Positions 23,516 to 33,038 of a stretch of 64,000 bases of DNA are shown here, one piece after another. The notes below the pieces were generated by a model. It saw only the letters and a program-made list of their open reading frames with translations, was not told where the DNA came from and searched no databases. The translations under genes were made by a program, and so were the position numbers. Within the stretch, counting starts at the first letter, position 1; each line of letters begins with the position of its first letter. The stretch comes from Leifsonia sp. EB41 (GTDB lineage: Bacteria; Actinomycetota; Actinomycetes; Actinomycetales; Microbacteriaceae): contig NZ_JBGCCJ010000001.1 in assembly GCF_041262565.1 (NCBI RefSeq), positions 1,736,001 to 1,800,000 of the forward strand, given 5' to 3'.

Positions 23516-24805
23516 ATGAAAGCCAAGAAGCTCCTCATCGGAGCTGCAGTCCTGGCCGCCGGATCGCTCGCGCTGACCGCGTGCAGCGGCGCCTCGGACA
23601 CCTCCAGCAGCAGCAAAGTCAGCATGACGCTCTGGCAGAACTCGACGACCGGTCCCGGCCAGCAGTACTGGACCGACGCGATCGCCGCGTTCGAGAAGGC
23701 CAACCCGAACGTCACCATCAAGATGCAGTCGATCCAGAACGAGGACCTCGACGGCAAGCTCCAGACGGCGCTCAACTCCGGTGACGCCCCCGACATCTTC
23801 CTGCAGCGCGGCGGCGGCAAGATGGCCGCGATGGTGCAGGCGGGGCAGGTCATGGACCTCACCGACAAGGTCTCCTCCGACACCAAGAAGGTCATCTCCT
23901 CCGGCTCGTTCAAGGCCGAGACCTACCAGAACAAGGTCTACGCCATGCCCCTCTCGGTGCTCCCGGGCGGGCTCTTCTACAGCCAGGACCTCTTCAAGGC
24001 GGCGGGGATCGACGGGGCTCCCAAGACCATCGACGACCTCAGCGCCGACGTCCAGAAGCTGAAGGCGACGGGCGTCGCCCCGATCGCCCTCGGCGCCAAG
24101 GACGCCTGGCCCGCCGCGCACTGGTTCTACTGGTTCGCGCTCCGCGAGTGCTCCGGCACCACGATGGAGAAGACCGCCGACTCGAAGAGCTTCTCGGACG
24201 GCTGCTGGCTGAAGGCCGCTCAGGACCTCCAGAACTTCGCCGGCCAGAAGCCGTTCAACGACGGCTTCCTGACAACCTCCGCCCAGCAGGGCGCCGGCTC
24301 CTCCGCCGGTCTGGTCGCCAACCACAAGGCCGCGATGGAGCTCATGGGCGCGTGGGACCCGGGCGTGATCGCCTCCCTCACCCCCGACCAGAAGCCGCTG
24401 GCCGACCTCGGCTTCTACCCCTTCCCCGAGCTCTCCAGCGCGGGCAAGGGTGAGCCCGGCTCGATCATGGGTGGCGTCGACGGCTACTCCTGCTCGGTGA
24501 AGGCGCCGAAGCAGTGCGCCGACTTCCTCAACTTCATCGCGACGACCCCGCAGCAGATCGCCTATTACAAGGCGTTCAACTCGCCGCCGGTCAACACCGA
24601 CGCGCAGAAGGAGGTCACCGAGCCCTACCTGAAGGACGTCCTCGCCGCCTACAACAAGGCCCCGTACGTCTCGCAGTGGCTCGACACCGTCCTCGGCCAG
24701 AACATCGGCAACGCGCTGAACGTGGCCGTGGTCGACATGCTCGCCGGCAAGACCGACGCCAAGGGTCTGATCCAGGCCGCGAACGACGCCGCGAAGAAGG
24801 GCTGA
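23516..24805 (+). CDS. Sugar ABC transporter substrate-binding lipoprotein
   Basis: A 429-residue type-1 solute-binding protein (SBP_bac_1). The signal peptide ends in the lipobox LTAC with Cys23, followed by a Ser/Thr linker and VSMTLWQNSTTGPGQQYW, the usual start of the mature sugar-binding fold. It would sit on the outer membrane face and hand an oligosaccharide, probably a beta-glucoside such as cellobiose given the downstream GH3 enzyme, to the two permeases. ATG 23516 is close behind a weak AGAACAGG-type ribosome site. First gene of the LacI-regulated operon; no ATPase is encoded, so a shared MsmK/MsiK-type ATPase is expected. Confidence 0.9.
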   Translation: MKAKKLLIGAAVLAAGSLALTACSGASDTSSSSKVSMTLWQNSTTGPGQQYWTDAIAAFEKANPNVTIKMQSIQNEDLDGKLQTALNSGDAPDIFLQRGGGKMAAMVQAGQVMDLTDKVSSDTKKVISSGSFKAETYQNKVYAMPLSVLPGGLFYSQDLFKAAGIDGAPKTIDDLSADVQKLKATGVAPIALGAKDAWPAAHWFYWFALRECSGTTMEKTADSKSFSDGCWLKAAQDLQNFAGQKPFNDGFLTTSAQQGAGSSAGLVANHKAAMELMGAWDPGVIASLTPDQKPLADLGFYPFPELSSAGKGEPGSIMGGVDGYSCSVKAPKQCADFLNFIATTPQQIAYYKAFNSPPVNTDAQKEVTEPYLKDVLAAYNKAPYVSQWLDTVLGQNIGNALNVAVVDMLAGKTDAKGLIQAANDAAKKG

Positions 24806-24816
24806 GAGGCCTCACC

Positions 24817-25887
24817 GTGAGCAACACCCGCGAGTCAACCTCGACCGAGCGCGTGTCGACGGCGGATCTCGCGCAGCACGACGGGAGCGGCGCCACCGCG
24901 TCGCTCCCGTCGCAGCCGCGCCGCCGCCGCGGCGCGAGCTGGGGCCTCCGCGCCGAGATCGCCCTCCTCGCCGGCCCCGCCGTCATCGTCTTCCTGGCCT
25001 TCGTGATCTTCCCGGTCGTGATGGCCGCCTACTACGGCTTCTTCCGCTGGGCCGGCTACGGCCCTCCCACCGACTTCGTCGGCCTCCAGAACTACGCCGT
25101 CATCCTGACCGACCCGGCCTTCCTGGCGGCCCTCGGGCACAACGCGTTCATCGTGGTCGCGTCCATCGTCATCCAGGGCCCGATCGCCATCCTGCTCGCC
25201 CTCCTCCTCAACAGGAAGATGAAGGGCCAGTCGATCATCCGCGTGCTGATCTTCGTGCCGTACGTCATCTCGGAGGTCGTGGTCGGCACCGGCTGGAGCC
25301 TGATGCTGGCCACCAACGGCGCGCTCAACGGCTTCCTGCACAACGTCGGCCTCGGCTCCTTGGCCCACGACTGGCTGTCGGACCCGAACATCGCCATCTG
25401 GACCCTGATCGGCATCCTGACCTGGAAGTACGTCGGCTTCGCCGTCATCCTCTTCCTCGCCGGCCTGCAGGGCATCCCGGAGGAGCTCTACGAGGCCGCG
25501 GCGCTCGACGGGGCGTCGTACTGGCAGATCCAGCGCAGGATCACCCTGCCGCTGCTCGCTCCGACGCTGCGGATCTGGGCTTTCCTCTCCATCATCGGCG
25601 CCCTCCAGCTGTTCGACCTCGTGTACATCATCTGGGGCCAGTACGTGGCCTCCACGGCGGGCACGTCCACGATGGCGACCTACATGGTCGCGAACGGCCG
25701 CAACGCCGGCAACTACGGCTACGGCAACGCCGTCGCGGTCGTGATCTTCCTCATCTCCCTGATCGTCGCCCTGATCTACCAGCGCTTCGTCCTCCGCCGC
25801 GACACTGCGGGCGCCGTGACCACGGCGAAGAAGCCCGGGCGCGCGAAGGGCCGCCGTGACGCGGCCGCGAAAGAAAGGACGGCGTGA
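24817..25887 (+). CDS. Sugar ABC transporter permease (MalF type)
   Basis: A 356-residue membrane protein: polar N-terminal tail of about 45 residues, then six helices and the EAA motif YEAAALDGASYWQIQRRITLP. It forms the translocation channel with the following permease. GTG 24817 begins 11 bp after the binding-protein stop; GAGAGGCC precedes it. The Lys/Arg-rich C-terminus overlaps the next start by one base. Confidence 0.88.
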   Translation: MSNTRESTSTERVSTADLAQHDGSGATASLPSQPRRRRGASWGLRAEIALLAGPAVIVFLAFVIFPVVMAAYYGFFRWAGYGPPTDFVGLQNYAVILTDPAFLAALGHNAFIVVASIVIQGPIAILLALLLNRKMKGQSIIRVLIFVPYVISEVVVGTGWSLMLATNGALNGFLHNVGLGSLAHDWLSDPNIAIWTLIGILTWKYVGFAVILFLAGLQGIPEELYEAAALDGASYWQIQRRITLPLLAPTLRIWAFLSIIGALQLFDLVYIIWGQYVASTAGTSTMATYMVANGRNAGNYGYGNAVAVVIFLISLIVALIYQRFVLRRDTAGAVTTAKKPGRAKGRRDAAAKERTA

Positions 25888-26756
25888 TGACCGCCCTCAC
25901 CATCTCCTCCCGCGCCGCGCGCCGCGCCGAGCGCAAGGGCCTCCCCTGGGGCTCGCCGGCCGTCTACTTCGTGGCGCTGATCGTGATCGCGCTGATGATC
26001 GTGCCGATCGCGTACATCATCATCGGCGGCTTCCGGACGAACTCGCAGATCACCGTCGACCCGGCCGGCTTCCCGAACCCGTGGAACCCGGCGAACTACC
26101 TGGACGTGCTGACCGGCGGCGTCTTCTGGGGCCAGGTCCTCAACTCGACGGTCACCGCCCTGGTCACGACCATCGGTGCGGTCGGGCTCGGCCTGGCGGC
26201 CAGCTACGTGCTCGCCCGTTACACCTTCCGCGGCAGCGGGTTCCTGTACGCGCTGTTCGCCGCCGGACTGATGTTCCCGATCACCGTCGCGATCACGCCG
26301 CTCTACATCGTGGTGCGCAACCTCGGCCTGATGAACTCGCTCGCCGGCGTCATCATCCCGCAGATCGCGTTCGCGCTGCCGACGACCATCATCATCCTGG
26401 TGCCGTTCCTGCGTGCGATCCCGGACGAGATCCAGGAGGCCGCGTTCATCGACGGCTGCAGCCGGATCGGCTTCTTCTTCCGGATGGTGCTGCGGCTCTC
26501 GCTCCCTGGCGTGATCACGGTCGGCATCCTCGCCTTCATCGCCAGCTGGAACAGCTACCTGCTGCCGCTGTTCATCCTCAACGACCAGGCGACGTTCACC
26601 CTGCCGCTCGGTGTGCAGGCGTTCTCGTCGCAGTACGCCACCGACACCTCCAAGGTGCTGGCCTTCACCTCGCTGTCGATGATCCCCGCGCTGATCTTCT
26701 TCAGCCTGTTCGAGCGCCGCATCGTCGGCGGCCTCACCGGTGCGGTCAAGGGCTGA
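25887..26756 (+). CDS. Sugar ABC transporter permease (MalG type)
   Basis: A 289-residue partner permease with six helices and the EAA loop IQEAAFIDGCSRIGFFFRMVLRL. The ATG at 25887 shares its A with the previous stop; a GTG three bases earlier is an alternative, and AGAAAGGA upstream serves either. Works with the MalF-type permease and the lipoprotein; coupled translation keeps subunits balanced. Confidence 0.88.
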   Translation: MTALTISSRAARRAERKGLPWGSPAVYFVALIVIALMIVPIAYIIIGGFRTNSQITVDPAGFPNPWNPANYLDVLTGGVFWGQVLNSTVTALVTTIGAVGLGLAASYVLARYTFRGSGFLYALFAAGLMFPITVAITPLYIVVRNLGLMNSLAGVIIPQIAFALPTTIIILVPFLRAIPDEIQEAAFIDGCSRIGFFFRMVLRLSLPGVITVGILAFIASWNSYLLPLFILNDQATFTLPLGVQAFSSQYATDTSKVLAFTSLSMIPALIFFSLFERRIVGGLTGAVKG

Positions 26757-26816
26757 GCCCGGCACCCGCTCGCGTTCCCGACACGTTCCCGTACGACCCG
26801 TATGCAGGAAAGAAGC

Positions 26817-29138
26817 ATGACAACGACAGACACCCTCCCCACCGTCTCCGAACGCGTGCGTGACCTGCACGCCCGGATGACCCTCGACGAGAAGCTCGCG
26901 CAGATCGTCGGCTACTGGGTCGACAAGGGCGACGACAACGTCGCTCCGCTCGACGGGGAGATGACCACCGGCCAGAGCTACGACGACGCCACCGCACAGG
27001 GCATCGGCCACCTCACCCGCGTCTACGGCACGCGGCCCGTCGACCCCGTGGAGCGCGCCTCCTGGCTGTGGTCGGAGCAGCGCAGGCTGCGCGAGCAGAC
27101 CCGCCTCGGCATCCCCGCACTCGTGCACGAGGAGTGCCTGACCGGGCTGGCGGCGTGGAAGGCCGCGACCTTCCCGACCCCGCTCGCGTGGGGCGCCGCC
27201 TTCGACCCGGAGCTGGTGGAGGAGATGGGAGCCGCGATCGGCGCCTCGATGCGCGAGCTCGGCATCCACCAGGGCCTCGCGCCGGTGCTCGACGTCATCC
27301 GCGACCCGCGCTGGGGCCGGGTGGACGAGTGCATCGCCGAGGACCCGTACGTCGTCGGGACGATCGGAACCGCGTACGTGCGCGGCCTCCAGTCGTCGGG
27401 CGTGCACGCCACGCTCAAGCACTTCGTCGGCTACTCGGCATCGCAGGCCGGCCGCAACCACGCGCCGGTGCACGCCGGCACGCGCGAGATCCGGGATGTG
27501 CTGCTGCCTCCGTTCGAGATGGCGATCCGCGACGGCGGCGTGCGCTCGGTGATGAACTCGTACGCGGAGATCGACGGCGTGCCCGTCGCGGCGAACCCGG
27601 ACTACCTCACCGGCGTGCTCCGGGAGGACTGGGGCTTCGACGGGACCGTCGTCGCCGACTACTTCGCCGTGGCGTTCCTGCACACGATGCACCGCGTCGC
27701 GGCCGACCGCGGCGAGGCGGCCGAGCTGGCCCTGACCGCCGGCATCGACGTCGAGCTGCCGACCGGCGACGCGTTCCTCGCGCCGCTGGCCGAGCGCATC
27801 CGCGCCGGGCTCACCGACGAGGCGCTGGTCGACCGGGCCGTGCTGCGCCTGCTCGCGCAGAAGGAGGAGCTCGGCCTGCTGGACGAGACCTTCGAGGAGC
27901 CGCCGGCCTCCGTCGACCTGGACTCCCCCGAGCACCGCGCGCTCGCGCTGCGACTGGCCGAGGAGTCGCTGGTGCTGCTGACCAACGACGGCGCCCTCCC
28001 ACTCGAGGGCGACCGCGCCGCCGCCCGGATCGCGGTCGTCGGCCCGAACTCCGACGCCGCCGAGGCGCTGATGGGCTGCTACTCGTTCGCCAACCACGTG
28101 CTCGCCCACCACCCGGAGGTCCCGCTCGGCTTCGAGCTCCCCTCGGTCCTGGAGGCGCTGCGCGAGGAGTTCCCGGCCGCCGAGCTGGTGCACGCCCGCG
28201 GCTGCGACGTGGAGGGCGGCGACCGCTCCGGCATCGTCACCGCGGTGTCCGCCGCGGCCGACGCGGACGTGGCTGTCGTCGTCGTCGGCGACCGCGCGGG
28301 CCTGTTCGGCCGCGGCACGGTCGGCGAGGGCAACGATGTCGAGAGCCTGGAGCTCCCCGGCGTGCAGCGCGAACTGGTGGAGGCCGTCGTGCGCACCGGC
28401 ACGCCGACCGTCGTGATCGTGCTGTCCGGCCGCCCGTACGCGATCGACTGGGCGATCTCCGGACCGGACGCACCTGCCGCTGTGCTGCAGGCCTTCTTCC
28501 CCGGCGAGGAGGGCAGCCGCGCGATCGCCGCCGTGCTCTCCGGCCGCGTCTCCCCCAGCGGCCACCTCCCGGTGTCGCTGCCGCGGTCGGCCGGCGCGCA
28601 GCCGTTCTCGTACCTGCACCCGCTGCTCGGCGGCCCCTCGGACGTGACGAGCGCCGACAGCACGCCGATACTCCCGTTCGGTCACGGACTCGGCTACACG
28701 ACCTTCGAGCGCACGGGGCTGGAGGCTGACGCGGCCGTGGCGGCCGGCGGCGAGTTCGAGGTACGCGTGACGGTCCGCAACAGCGGCGAGCGCGCGGGCA
28801 GCGACCTGGTGCAGCTCTACGCACGCGACGTGTTCGCGAGCGTGACGCGCCCGGTGGCGCAGCTGCTCGGGTACGCCCGGGTGACCCTGGAGCCGGGCGA
28901 GGAGGCCGAGGTGACCTTCCAGGTGCCGACTGCACGGCTGGCGTTCACCGGCCTCGACGGCATCCGCATCGTCGAGCCCGGCGACGTCGAGCTCTGGGTG
29001 GGCCCGTCGTGCGCGGAGCGCGAGACCGAGACGGGAATCGTCCTCACCGGCCCCAAGCACGCCGTCACCCCGGTCGACGCCCGCCTCGTCCGCACTGCCG
29101 TCACCACACCCGCCTCCGTCGCCGCCCCTACCGCCTGA
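26817..29138 (+). CDS. Glycoside hydrolase family 3 beta-glucosidase/beta-xylosidase
   Basis: A 773-residue GH3 enzyme: (alpha/beta)8 barrel (residues about 10-330), alpha/beta sandwich (about 370-580) and a C-terminal fibronectin-III-like domain (about 640-745). The nucleophile is Asp281 in GFDGTVVADY; LKHFVGYSASQAGRNHAP lies in the substrate pocket. There is no signal peptide, so it is cytoplasmic and cleaves oligosaccharides imported by the upstream transporter, releasing glucose or xylose. ATG 26817 follows AGGAAAGAAG. Last gene of the LacI operon; a family-1 palindrome lies 22 bp past the stop. Confidence 0.9.
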   Translation: MTTTDTLPTVSERVRDLHARMTLDEKLAQIVGYWVDKGDDNVAPLDGEMTTGQSYDDATAQGIGHLTRVYGTRPVDPVERASWLWSEQRRLREQTRLGIPALVHEECLTGLAAWKAATFPTPLAWGAAFDPELVEEMGAAIGASMRELGIHQGLAPVLDVIRDPRWGRVDECIAEDPYVVGTIGTAYVRGLQSSGVHATLKHFVGYSASQAGRNHAPVHAGTREIRDVLLPPFEMAIRDGGVRSVMNSYAEIDGVPVAANPDYLTGVLREDWGFDGTVVADYFAVAFLHTMHRVAADRGEAAELALTAGIDVELPTGDAFLAPLAERIRAGLTDEALVDRAVLRLLAQKEELGLLDETFEEPPASVDLDSPEHRALALRLAEESLVLLTNDGALPLEGDRAAARIAVVGPNSDAAEALMGCYSFANHVLAHHPEVPLGFELPSVLEALREEFPAAELVHARGCDVEGGDRSGIVTAVSAAADADVAVVVVGDRAGLFGRGTVGEGNDVESLELPGVQRELVEAVVRTGTPTVVIVLSGRPYAIDWAISGPDAPAAVLQAFFPGEEGSRAIAAVLSGRVSPSGHLPVSLPRSAGAQPFSYLHPLLGGPSDVTSADSTPILPFGHGLGYTTFERTGLEADAAVAAGGEFEVRVTVRNSGERAGSDLVQLYARDVFASVTRPVAQLLGYARVTLEPGEEAEVTFQVPTARLAFTGLDGIRIVEPGDVELWVGPSCAERETETGIVLTGPKHAVTPVDARLVRTAVTTPASVAAPTA

Positions 29139-29160
29139 CCCACGGAACCCCCGCACCATC

Positions 29161-29221
29161 CATCGAGGGGCACGTTGTTGTCACTTCCGGACCCGGAAAG
29201 TGACAACAACGTGCCCTTCGG
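29161..29221. repeat. Family-1 intergenic palindrome, copy B
   Basis: Arms sharing CGAGGGGCACGTTGTTGTCA and its complement pair over about 28 bases with one mismatch and one bulge around a short centre (CCGGACCCGG). It sits after the GH3 gene and before the VOC gene. The outer 12 bases match copy A and the 63-kb copy; the inner part resembles copy A. Confidence 0.8.
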
Positions 29222-29259
29222 GGTTCGGGAGAACTATGCTCGGCGCCGGGAGGCCCACC

Positions 29260-29697
29260 ATGTCCAATCTCGTCGTCCATTTCGAAATCCACGCCGTCGA
29301 GCCGCAACGCCTGATGGACTACTACACCGGACTGCTCGGCTGGACGTTCACCCGGTTCGGCGAGATGCCGTACTGGGCGATCGACACCGGCGAGGGGGCG
29401 ATCGGGATGGGCGCGGCCGGCAACGGGATCAACGGCGGCCTCACCCAGCGCATGGGACCCGCGCCCGCCCTCGACGCACCGATCTCCGGCGCGAACATCG
29501 TGGTCGGGATCGACGGGAACGTGGACGAGCTCTACCGGCGCGGGCTGGACCTCGGCGGCACGGAGGCGCTGCCTCCCGACGACATGCCCTCGATCGGCCG
29601 CGTCGCCTATCTGCGCGACCCGGAGGGCAACGTCTTCGGGATGATCTCGCCGATCCTCTCCGACGGCACCGACGTCACCTCCTTCATCGCGAGCTGA
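29260..29697 (+). CDS. VOC-family (glyoxalase/bleomycin-resistance fold) protein
   Basis: A 145-residue single-domain VOC protein: VVHFEIHAVEPQRLMDYYTGLLGW opens the first beta-alpha-beta module and RVAYLRDPEGNVFGMI closes the second, the latter with the usual metal-ligand Glu region. Members range from glyoxalases and dioxygenases to metal-free binding proteins. Start ATG 29260 follows GGGAGG. It appears to be a single-gene unit between the GH3 operon and bdhA. Confidence 0.8.
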   Translation: MSNLVVHFEIHAVEPQRLMDYYTGLLGWTFTRFGEMPYWAIDTGEGAIGMGAAGNGINGGLTQRMGPAPALDAPISGANIVVGIDGNVDELYRRGLDLGGTEALPPDDMPSIGRVAYLRDPEGNVFGMISPILSDGTDVTSFIAS

Positions 29698-29795
29698 CGC
29701 CGGTCCACCTCCCGCCGAGGGATCCTTCCACCCGGCTGCAGGCCGCGGGTAGGGTGCCGAATGAGGGCGTGGCGCGCCCGGGGAAGGAAGCGACG

Positions 29796-30542
29796 ATGGC
29801 GGACCTCTCGGGGCGCAGGGCGCTCATCACCGGAGGCGCGAGCGGCATCGGCCTGGCGTGCGCGGAGGCGTTCGCCGCGGCGGGCGCGCACGTCACCGTC
29901 GCGGACGTGAACGGCGACGCCGCCCGCGCGACGGCCGACCGGCTGGGCGGTGAGGCGTGGGAGGTCGACCTCTCGGACACCGCGGCGCTCGGCGACCTCC
30001 GGCTCGACACCGACATCCTCGTCAACAACGCCGGCCTCCAGCACGTCCGCCCGATCCCCGAGTTCGAGCCGGAGAGCTTCGCGCTCATCCTGCGGGTCAT
30101 GCTGGAGGCGCCCTTCCTCCTCATCCGCGCCGCGCTGCCCCGGATGTACCAGCGGGGCTTCGGCCGCGTCATCAACATCTCCAGCGTGCACGGCCTCCGC
30201 GCCTCCGAGTTCAAATCGGCCTACGTCGCCGCCAAGCACGGCCTGGAGGGCCTCTCCAAGGTGACCGCATTGGAGGGGGCCGCGCACGGTGTGACCTCCA
30301 ACTGCATCGAGCCGAGCTACGTGCGGACGCCCTTGGTCGAGAAGCAGATCGCCGACCAGGCGCGACTGCACGGCATCCCGGAGGACGAGGTGGTGGAGAA
30401 GATCATGCTCACCGAGCCCGCGATCAAGAGCCTGGTGGAGCCGGAGGAGGTCGCCGGACTCGCGCTCTGGCTGGCCGGGGAGGGGTCGCGGATGGTCACC
30501 GGCGCGAGCTACACGATCGACGGCGGCTGGAGCGCGAAATGA
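29796..30542 (+). CDS. 3-hydroxybutyrate dehydrogenase (SDR)
   Basis: A 248-residue short-chain dehydrogenase with TGGASGIG at residues 12-19 for NAD binding, NNAG, Ser in INISSVHG and Tyr143/Lys147 in YVAAKHG. The C-terminal EPAIKSLVEPEEVAGLALWL, with TIDGGW, is typical of D-3-hydroxybutyrate dehydrogenases, which oxidise 3-hydroxybutyrate to acetoacetate. ATG 29796 has GGGGAAGGAAG upstream; a TAGGGT -10 lies at 29750-29755. The following hydrolase overlaps by four bases, so a small catabolic operon is likely; the in vivo substrate could be another 3-hydroxyacid. Confidence 0.8.
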   Translation: MADLSGRRALITGGASGIGLACAEAFAAAGAHVTVADVNGDAARATADRLGGEAWEVDLSDTAALGDLRLDTDILVNNAGLQHVRPIPEFEPESFALILRVMLEAPFLLIRAALPRMYQRGFGRVINISSVHGLRASEFKSAYVAAKHGLEGLSKVTALEGAAHGVTSNCIEPSYVRTPLVEKQIADQARLHGIPEDEVVEKIMLTEPAIKSLVEPEEVAGLALWLAGEGSRMVTGASYTIDGGWSAK

Positions 30543-31450
30543 CCGCGTTCACGCCGGCGACGCCGTTCCGCGTCGCGGTGGACGGCGGCGAGCTGGCGGG
30601 CGGCCAGTGGCACGCCGACGCCGGCGGGCTGCCGCTGGTCGGCATCCACGGGATCACCGCCAACCACGTCTCGTGGGCCGTGATCGCCGCCGCCCTCCCC
30701 CGGGTCCGGCTGATCGCCCCCGACCTGCGTGGGCGCGGCCGCAGCGGCGGGCTTCCCGGGCCGTACGGCATGGCGGACCACGCCGACGACGTCGCGCGGA
30801 TGCTCGACGGCCTCGGTGTCGAGCGCGCGGTCGTCGCCGGCCACTCGATGGGCGCGTTCGTCGCCGTGTGGCTCGCGGAGCGGCACCCCGACCGGGTGGA
30901 GCGGCTGGTGCTGATCGACGGCGGCCTCCCCGTCCCGCGCACGGCCGACCTCGGGCCCGCGCGCGACCGGCTGCGGATGACGTTCGCGAGCGAGGACGAC
31001 TACCTCGCGTTCTGGCGCCGGCATCCCGCGCTCGGTCCCTGGTGGAGCGACGCGGTGGAGGAGTATGCGCGCTACGACCTCGTGGGCGCGCCGCCCGAGC
31101 TGCGGTCGAGCGTGTCCGAGGAGGCCATGTCGGTCAACGCGACCGAGATGGACGGCAGCGGCGGCTACGAGGAGGCCCTCGCCGGGCTGACCTTGCCGAT
31201 CGCGTTCATCCGCGCGCCCCGCGGACTGCTGAACACCGACCCGCTCTACCTCGCCGAGGAGCCGGCGGAGTGGCGCGCCAGGCTGCCCTGGTTCGAGGCG
31301 TTCGAGGCCGACGACGTGAACCACTACACGATCGTGATGACGGAGGCCGGCGTACGGCAGCTCACCCCGCACCTGCCCGGCGCGTACCCCGCTCACCCGC
31401 ACTACCACTCCGACCCCTCACCCCGCCCTCACCCGAAGGAGACCATGTGA
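30539..31450 (+). CDS. Alpha/beta hydrolase
   Basis: A 303-residue alpha/beta-fold hydrolase. The oxyanion strand is LVGIHGITANHVSW, the nucleophile is Ser103 in GHSMGAF, and acid and base are expected in the C-terminal third (VNHYTIVMTEAG contains the probable His). Starts by ATGA overlap with the dehydrogenase and ends with GTGA overlap into a second hydrolase, so all three are co-translated. Ester or C-C bond hydrolysis of a catabolic intermediate is plausible; the substrate is unknown. Confidence 0.8.
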   Translation: MTAFTPATPFRVAVDGGELAGGQWHADAGGLPLVGIHGITANHVSWAVIAAALPRVRLIAPDLRGRGRSGGLPGPYGMADHADDVARMLDGLGVERAVVAGHSMGAFVAVWLAERHPDRVERLVLIDGGLPVPRTADLGPARDRLRMTFASEDDYLAFWRRHPALGPWWSDAVEEYARYDLVGAPPELRSSVSEEAMSVNATEMDGSGGYEEALAGLTLPIAFIRAPRGLLNTDPLYLAEEPAEWRARLPWFEAFEADDVNHYTIVMTEAGVRQLTPHLPGAYPAHPHYHSDPSPRPHPKETM

Positions 31451-32510
31451 CAACCCTGCTCCCCGGCATCGTCGCCCGCAGCATCCCGACCTCCCGCTAC
31501 AGGGCCAACGTCCTGGCGCGCACGACGGACCCCACGGTCGCAGCCGACGCCACCCGGACGATCGTGTTCGTGCACGGCAACGTCTCGTCGTCGCTGTTCT
31601 GGCAGCCGCTGATGCTGTCGATCCCGGAGGGCACACGCGCGCTCGCGATCGACCTCCGCGGCTTCGGGGACAGCGAGACGCTCCCCGTCGACGCGACCCG
31701 CGGGGTCGGCGACTTCTCGGAGGACGTCGCAGCCGTCCTCGACTCGCTCGACAGCGGCCCGGTGCACCTGGTCGGCTGGAGTATGGGCGGCGGCGTGGTG
31801 ATGCAACTGCTGCTCGACCGCCCCGACCTGGTCCGCAGCCTCACCCTGGTGTCCACGGTCTCCCCGTACGGTTTCGGCGGCACCGCGCTCGACGGCAGCC
31901 TCCTCAACTCCGACGCCTCCGGCACCGGCGGCGGCGGGGCGAACCCGGACTTCGTGGAGCGGCTCGCCGCGCACGACACCGGCGAGGAGTCGCCGACGTC
32001 GCCGCGCGCGCCGTCTACCGCTCGGCCTACGTCGCCCCGGGCTTCACCACCGAGTACGAGGACCTCTGGGTCGCCTCGATGCTCACGACGGCCACCGGTG
32101 CCGACAACTACCCGGGCGACGCGACCGCCACCGACGAGTGGCCGGGCTTCGCCCCCGGCCCGCACGGCGTCCTCAACACGATGGCGCCGACCTACTTCGA
32201 CACCACCGACATCATCGACCTCCCGGTCAAGCCGCCGATCCTCTGGATCCACGGCGCCCTCGACGCGATCGTCAACGACGCCTCCTTCTTCGACCTCAAC
32301 CAGCTCGGCGCCGCGGGCGTCATCCCAGGCTGGCCCGGCGACGAGGTCGCGCCGCCGCAGCCGATGCTGAAACAGATCCGAGCGGTGCTGGAGAGCTACC
32401 AGGCGGAGGGCGGGGTGACCCGGGAGGTGGTGTTCGAGGACTGCGGCCACTCGCCCCACATCGAGAAGCCGGAGGAGTTCCTGGCAGAGCTGACGGCCTG
32501 GGTCAGCTGA
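31447..32510 (+). pseudogene. Alpha/beta hydrolase with a single-base frameshift
   Basis: The first 181 codons encode an alpha/beta hydrolase start with VFVHGNVSSSLFW and nucleophile Ser112 in GWSMGGG. Near 31991 the homologous sequence switches frame: ...HDTGEES is followed, one frame over, by DVAARAVYRSAY, the acid-bearing ILWIHGALDAIV and base-bearing DCGHSPHIEKP, ending at 32510. Restoring one C (GAGTCC for GAGTC) rejoins both. As written, the product loses the catalytic Asp and His. Either a recent pseudogene or an assembly error; the start overlaps the upstream hydrolase. Confidence 0.8.
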
Positions 32511-32519
32511 TGGCATCGG

Positions 32520-33032
32520 TCAGCTGAGGTCGGCGGCGGTCTTCAGCGCGTCCGAGATCTTCAGAAAGAGAATGCGCCGCGTTCCCGGAAACCGACGGAA
32601 GCCGAACCGCTCGTAGAACGGGACGACCGCATCGTCGATGGCATCCACTACGAGGGCGCGGATGCCCAGCGTCTCGGATGCCTGGATCGCGCGCAGCACG
32701 GCGTCCTGCAGCAGCGACGCTCCGAGTCCGACGCCCGCATGTCTGCGATCGACGGCGAGCCGCCCGAGCAGGGCGACCGGGATCGGATCGGGCATGTTCC
32801 GCGCCAGCGAGCCCGGCGCGTCGACTCGCGCGATCGAGCTCGCCGAGAGGCAGTAGTAACCGGCGACGTGGCTCGTGTCATCCGTGACGGAGACGTAACT
32901 GCGGGCGCCTCCCGCCGCGTCGTTGTGGCGCGCCCACCCCTTCAGCCAACGGTCGAGGACCTCGACGCCGCAGTCGAACTCAGAGGCGATGTCCCCCGCT
33001 GTGATGGGACGAGGCCGGTGGTACAGAGCCAT
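32520..33032 (-). CDS. tacT: GNAT acetyltransferase toxin (TacT-like)
   Basis: A 170-residue GNAT protein beginning with FDCGVEVLDRWLKGWARHND and containing the acetyl-CoA loop RRHAGVGLGASLLQDAV, a layout typical of TacT/AtaT-type toxins. These acetylate the amino group of charged tRNAs and stop translation. It follows a DUF1778 antitoxin gene by 6 bp. A chromosomal type II module is likely; a plain acetyltransferase would not normally pair with DUF1778. Confidence 0.75.
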   Translation of the reverse strand: MALYHRPRPITAGDIASEFDCGVEVLDRWLKGWARHNDAAGGARSYVSVTDDTSHVAGYYCLSASSIARVDAPGSLARNMPDPIPVALLGRLAVDRRHAGVGLGASLLQDAVLRAIQASETLGIRALVVDAIDDAVVPFYERFGFRRFPGTRRILFLKISDALKTAADLS

Positions 33033-33038
33033 GCCGCG

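Noticed and set aside
25776-29159. 1127-residue minus-strand frame across the permease and GH3 genes
   Set aside because: Very high Arg/Gly/Asp/Val content without domain structure, and opposite well-supported genes; an artefact of high-GC third positions.
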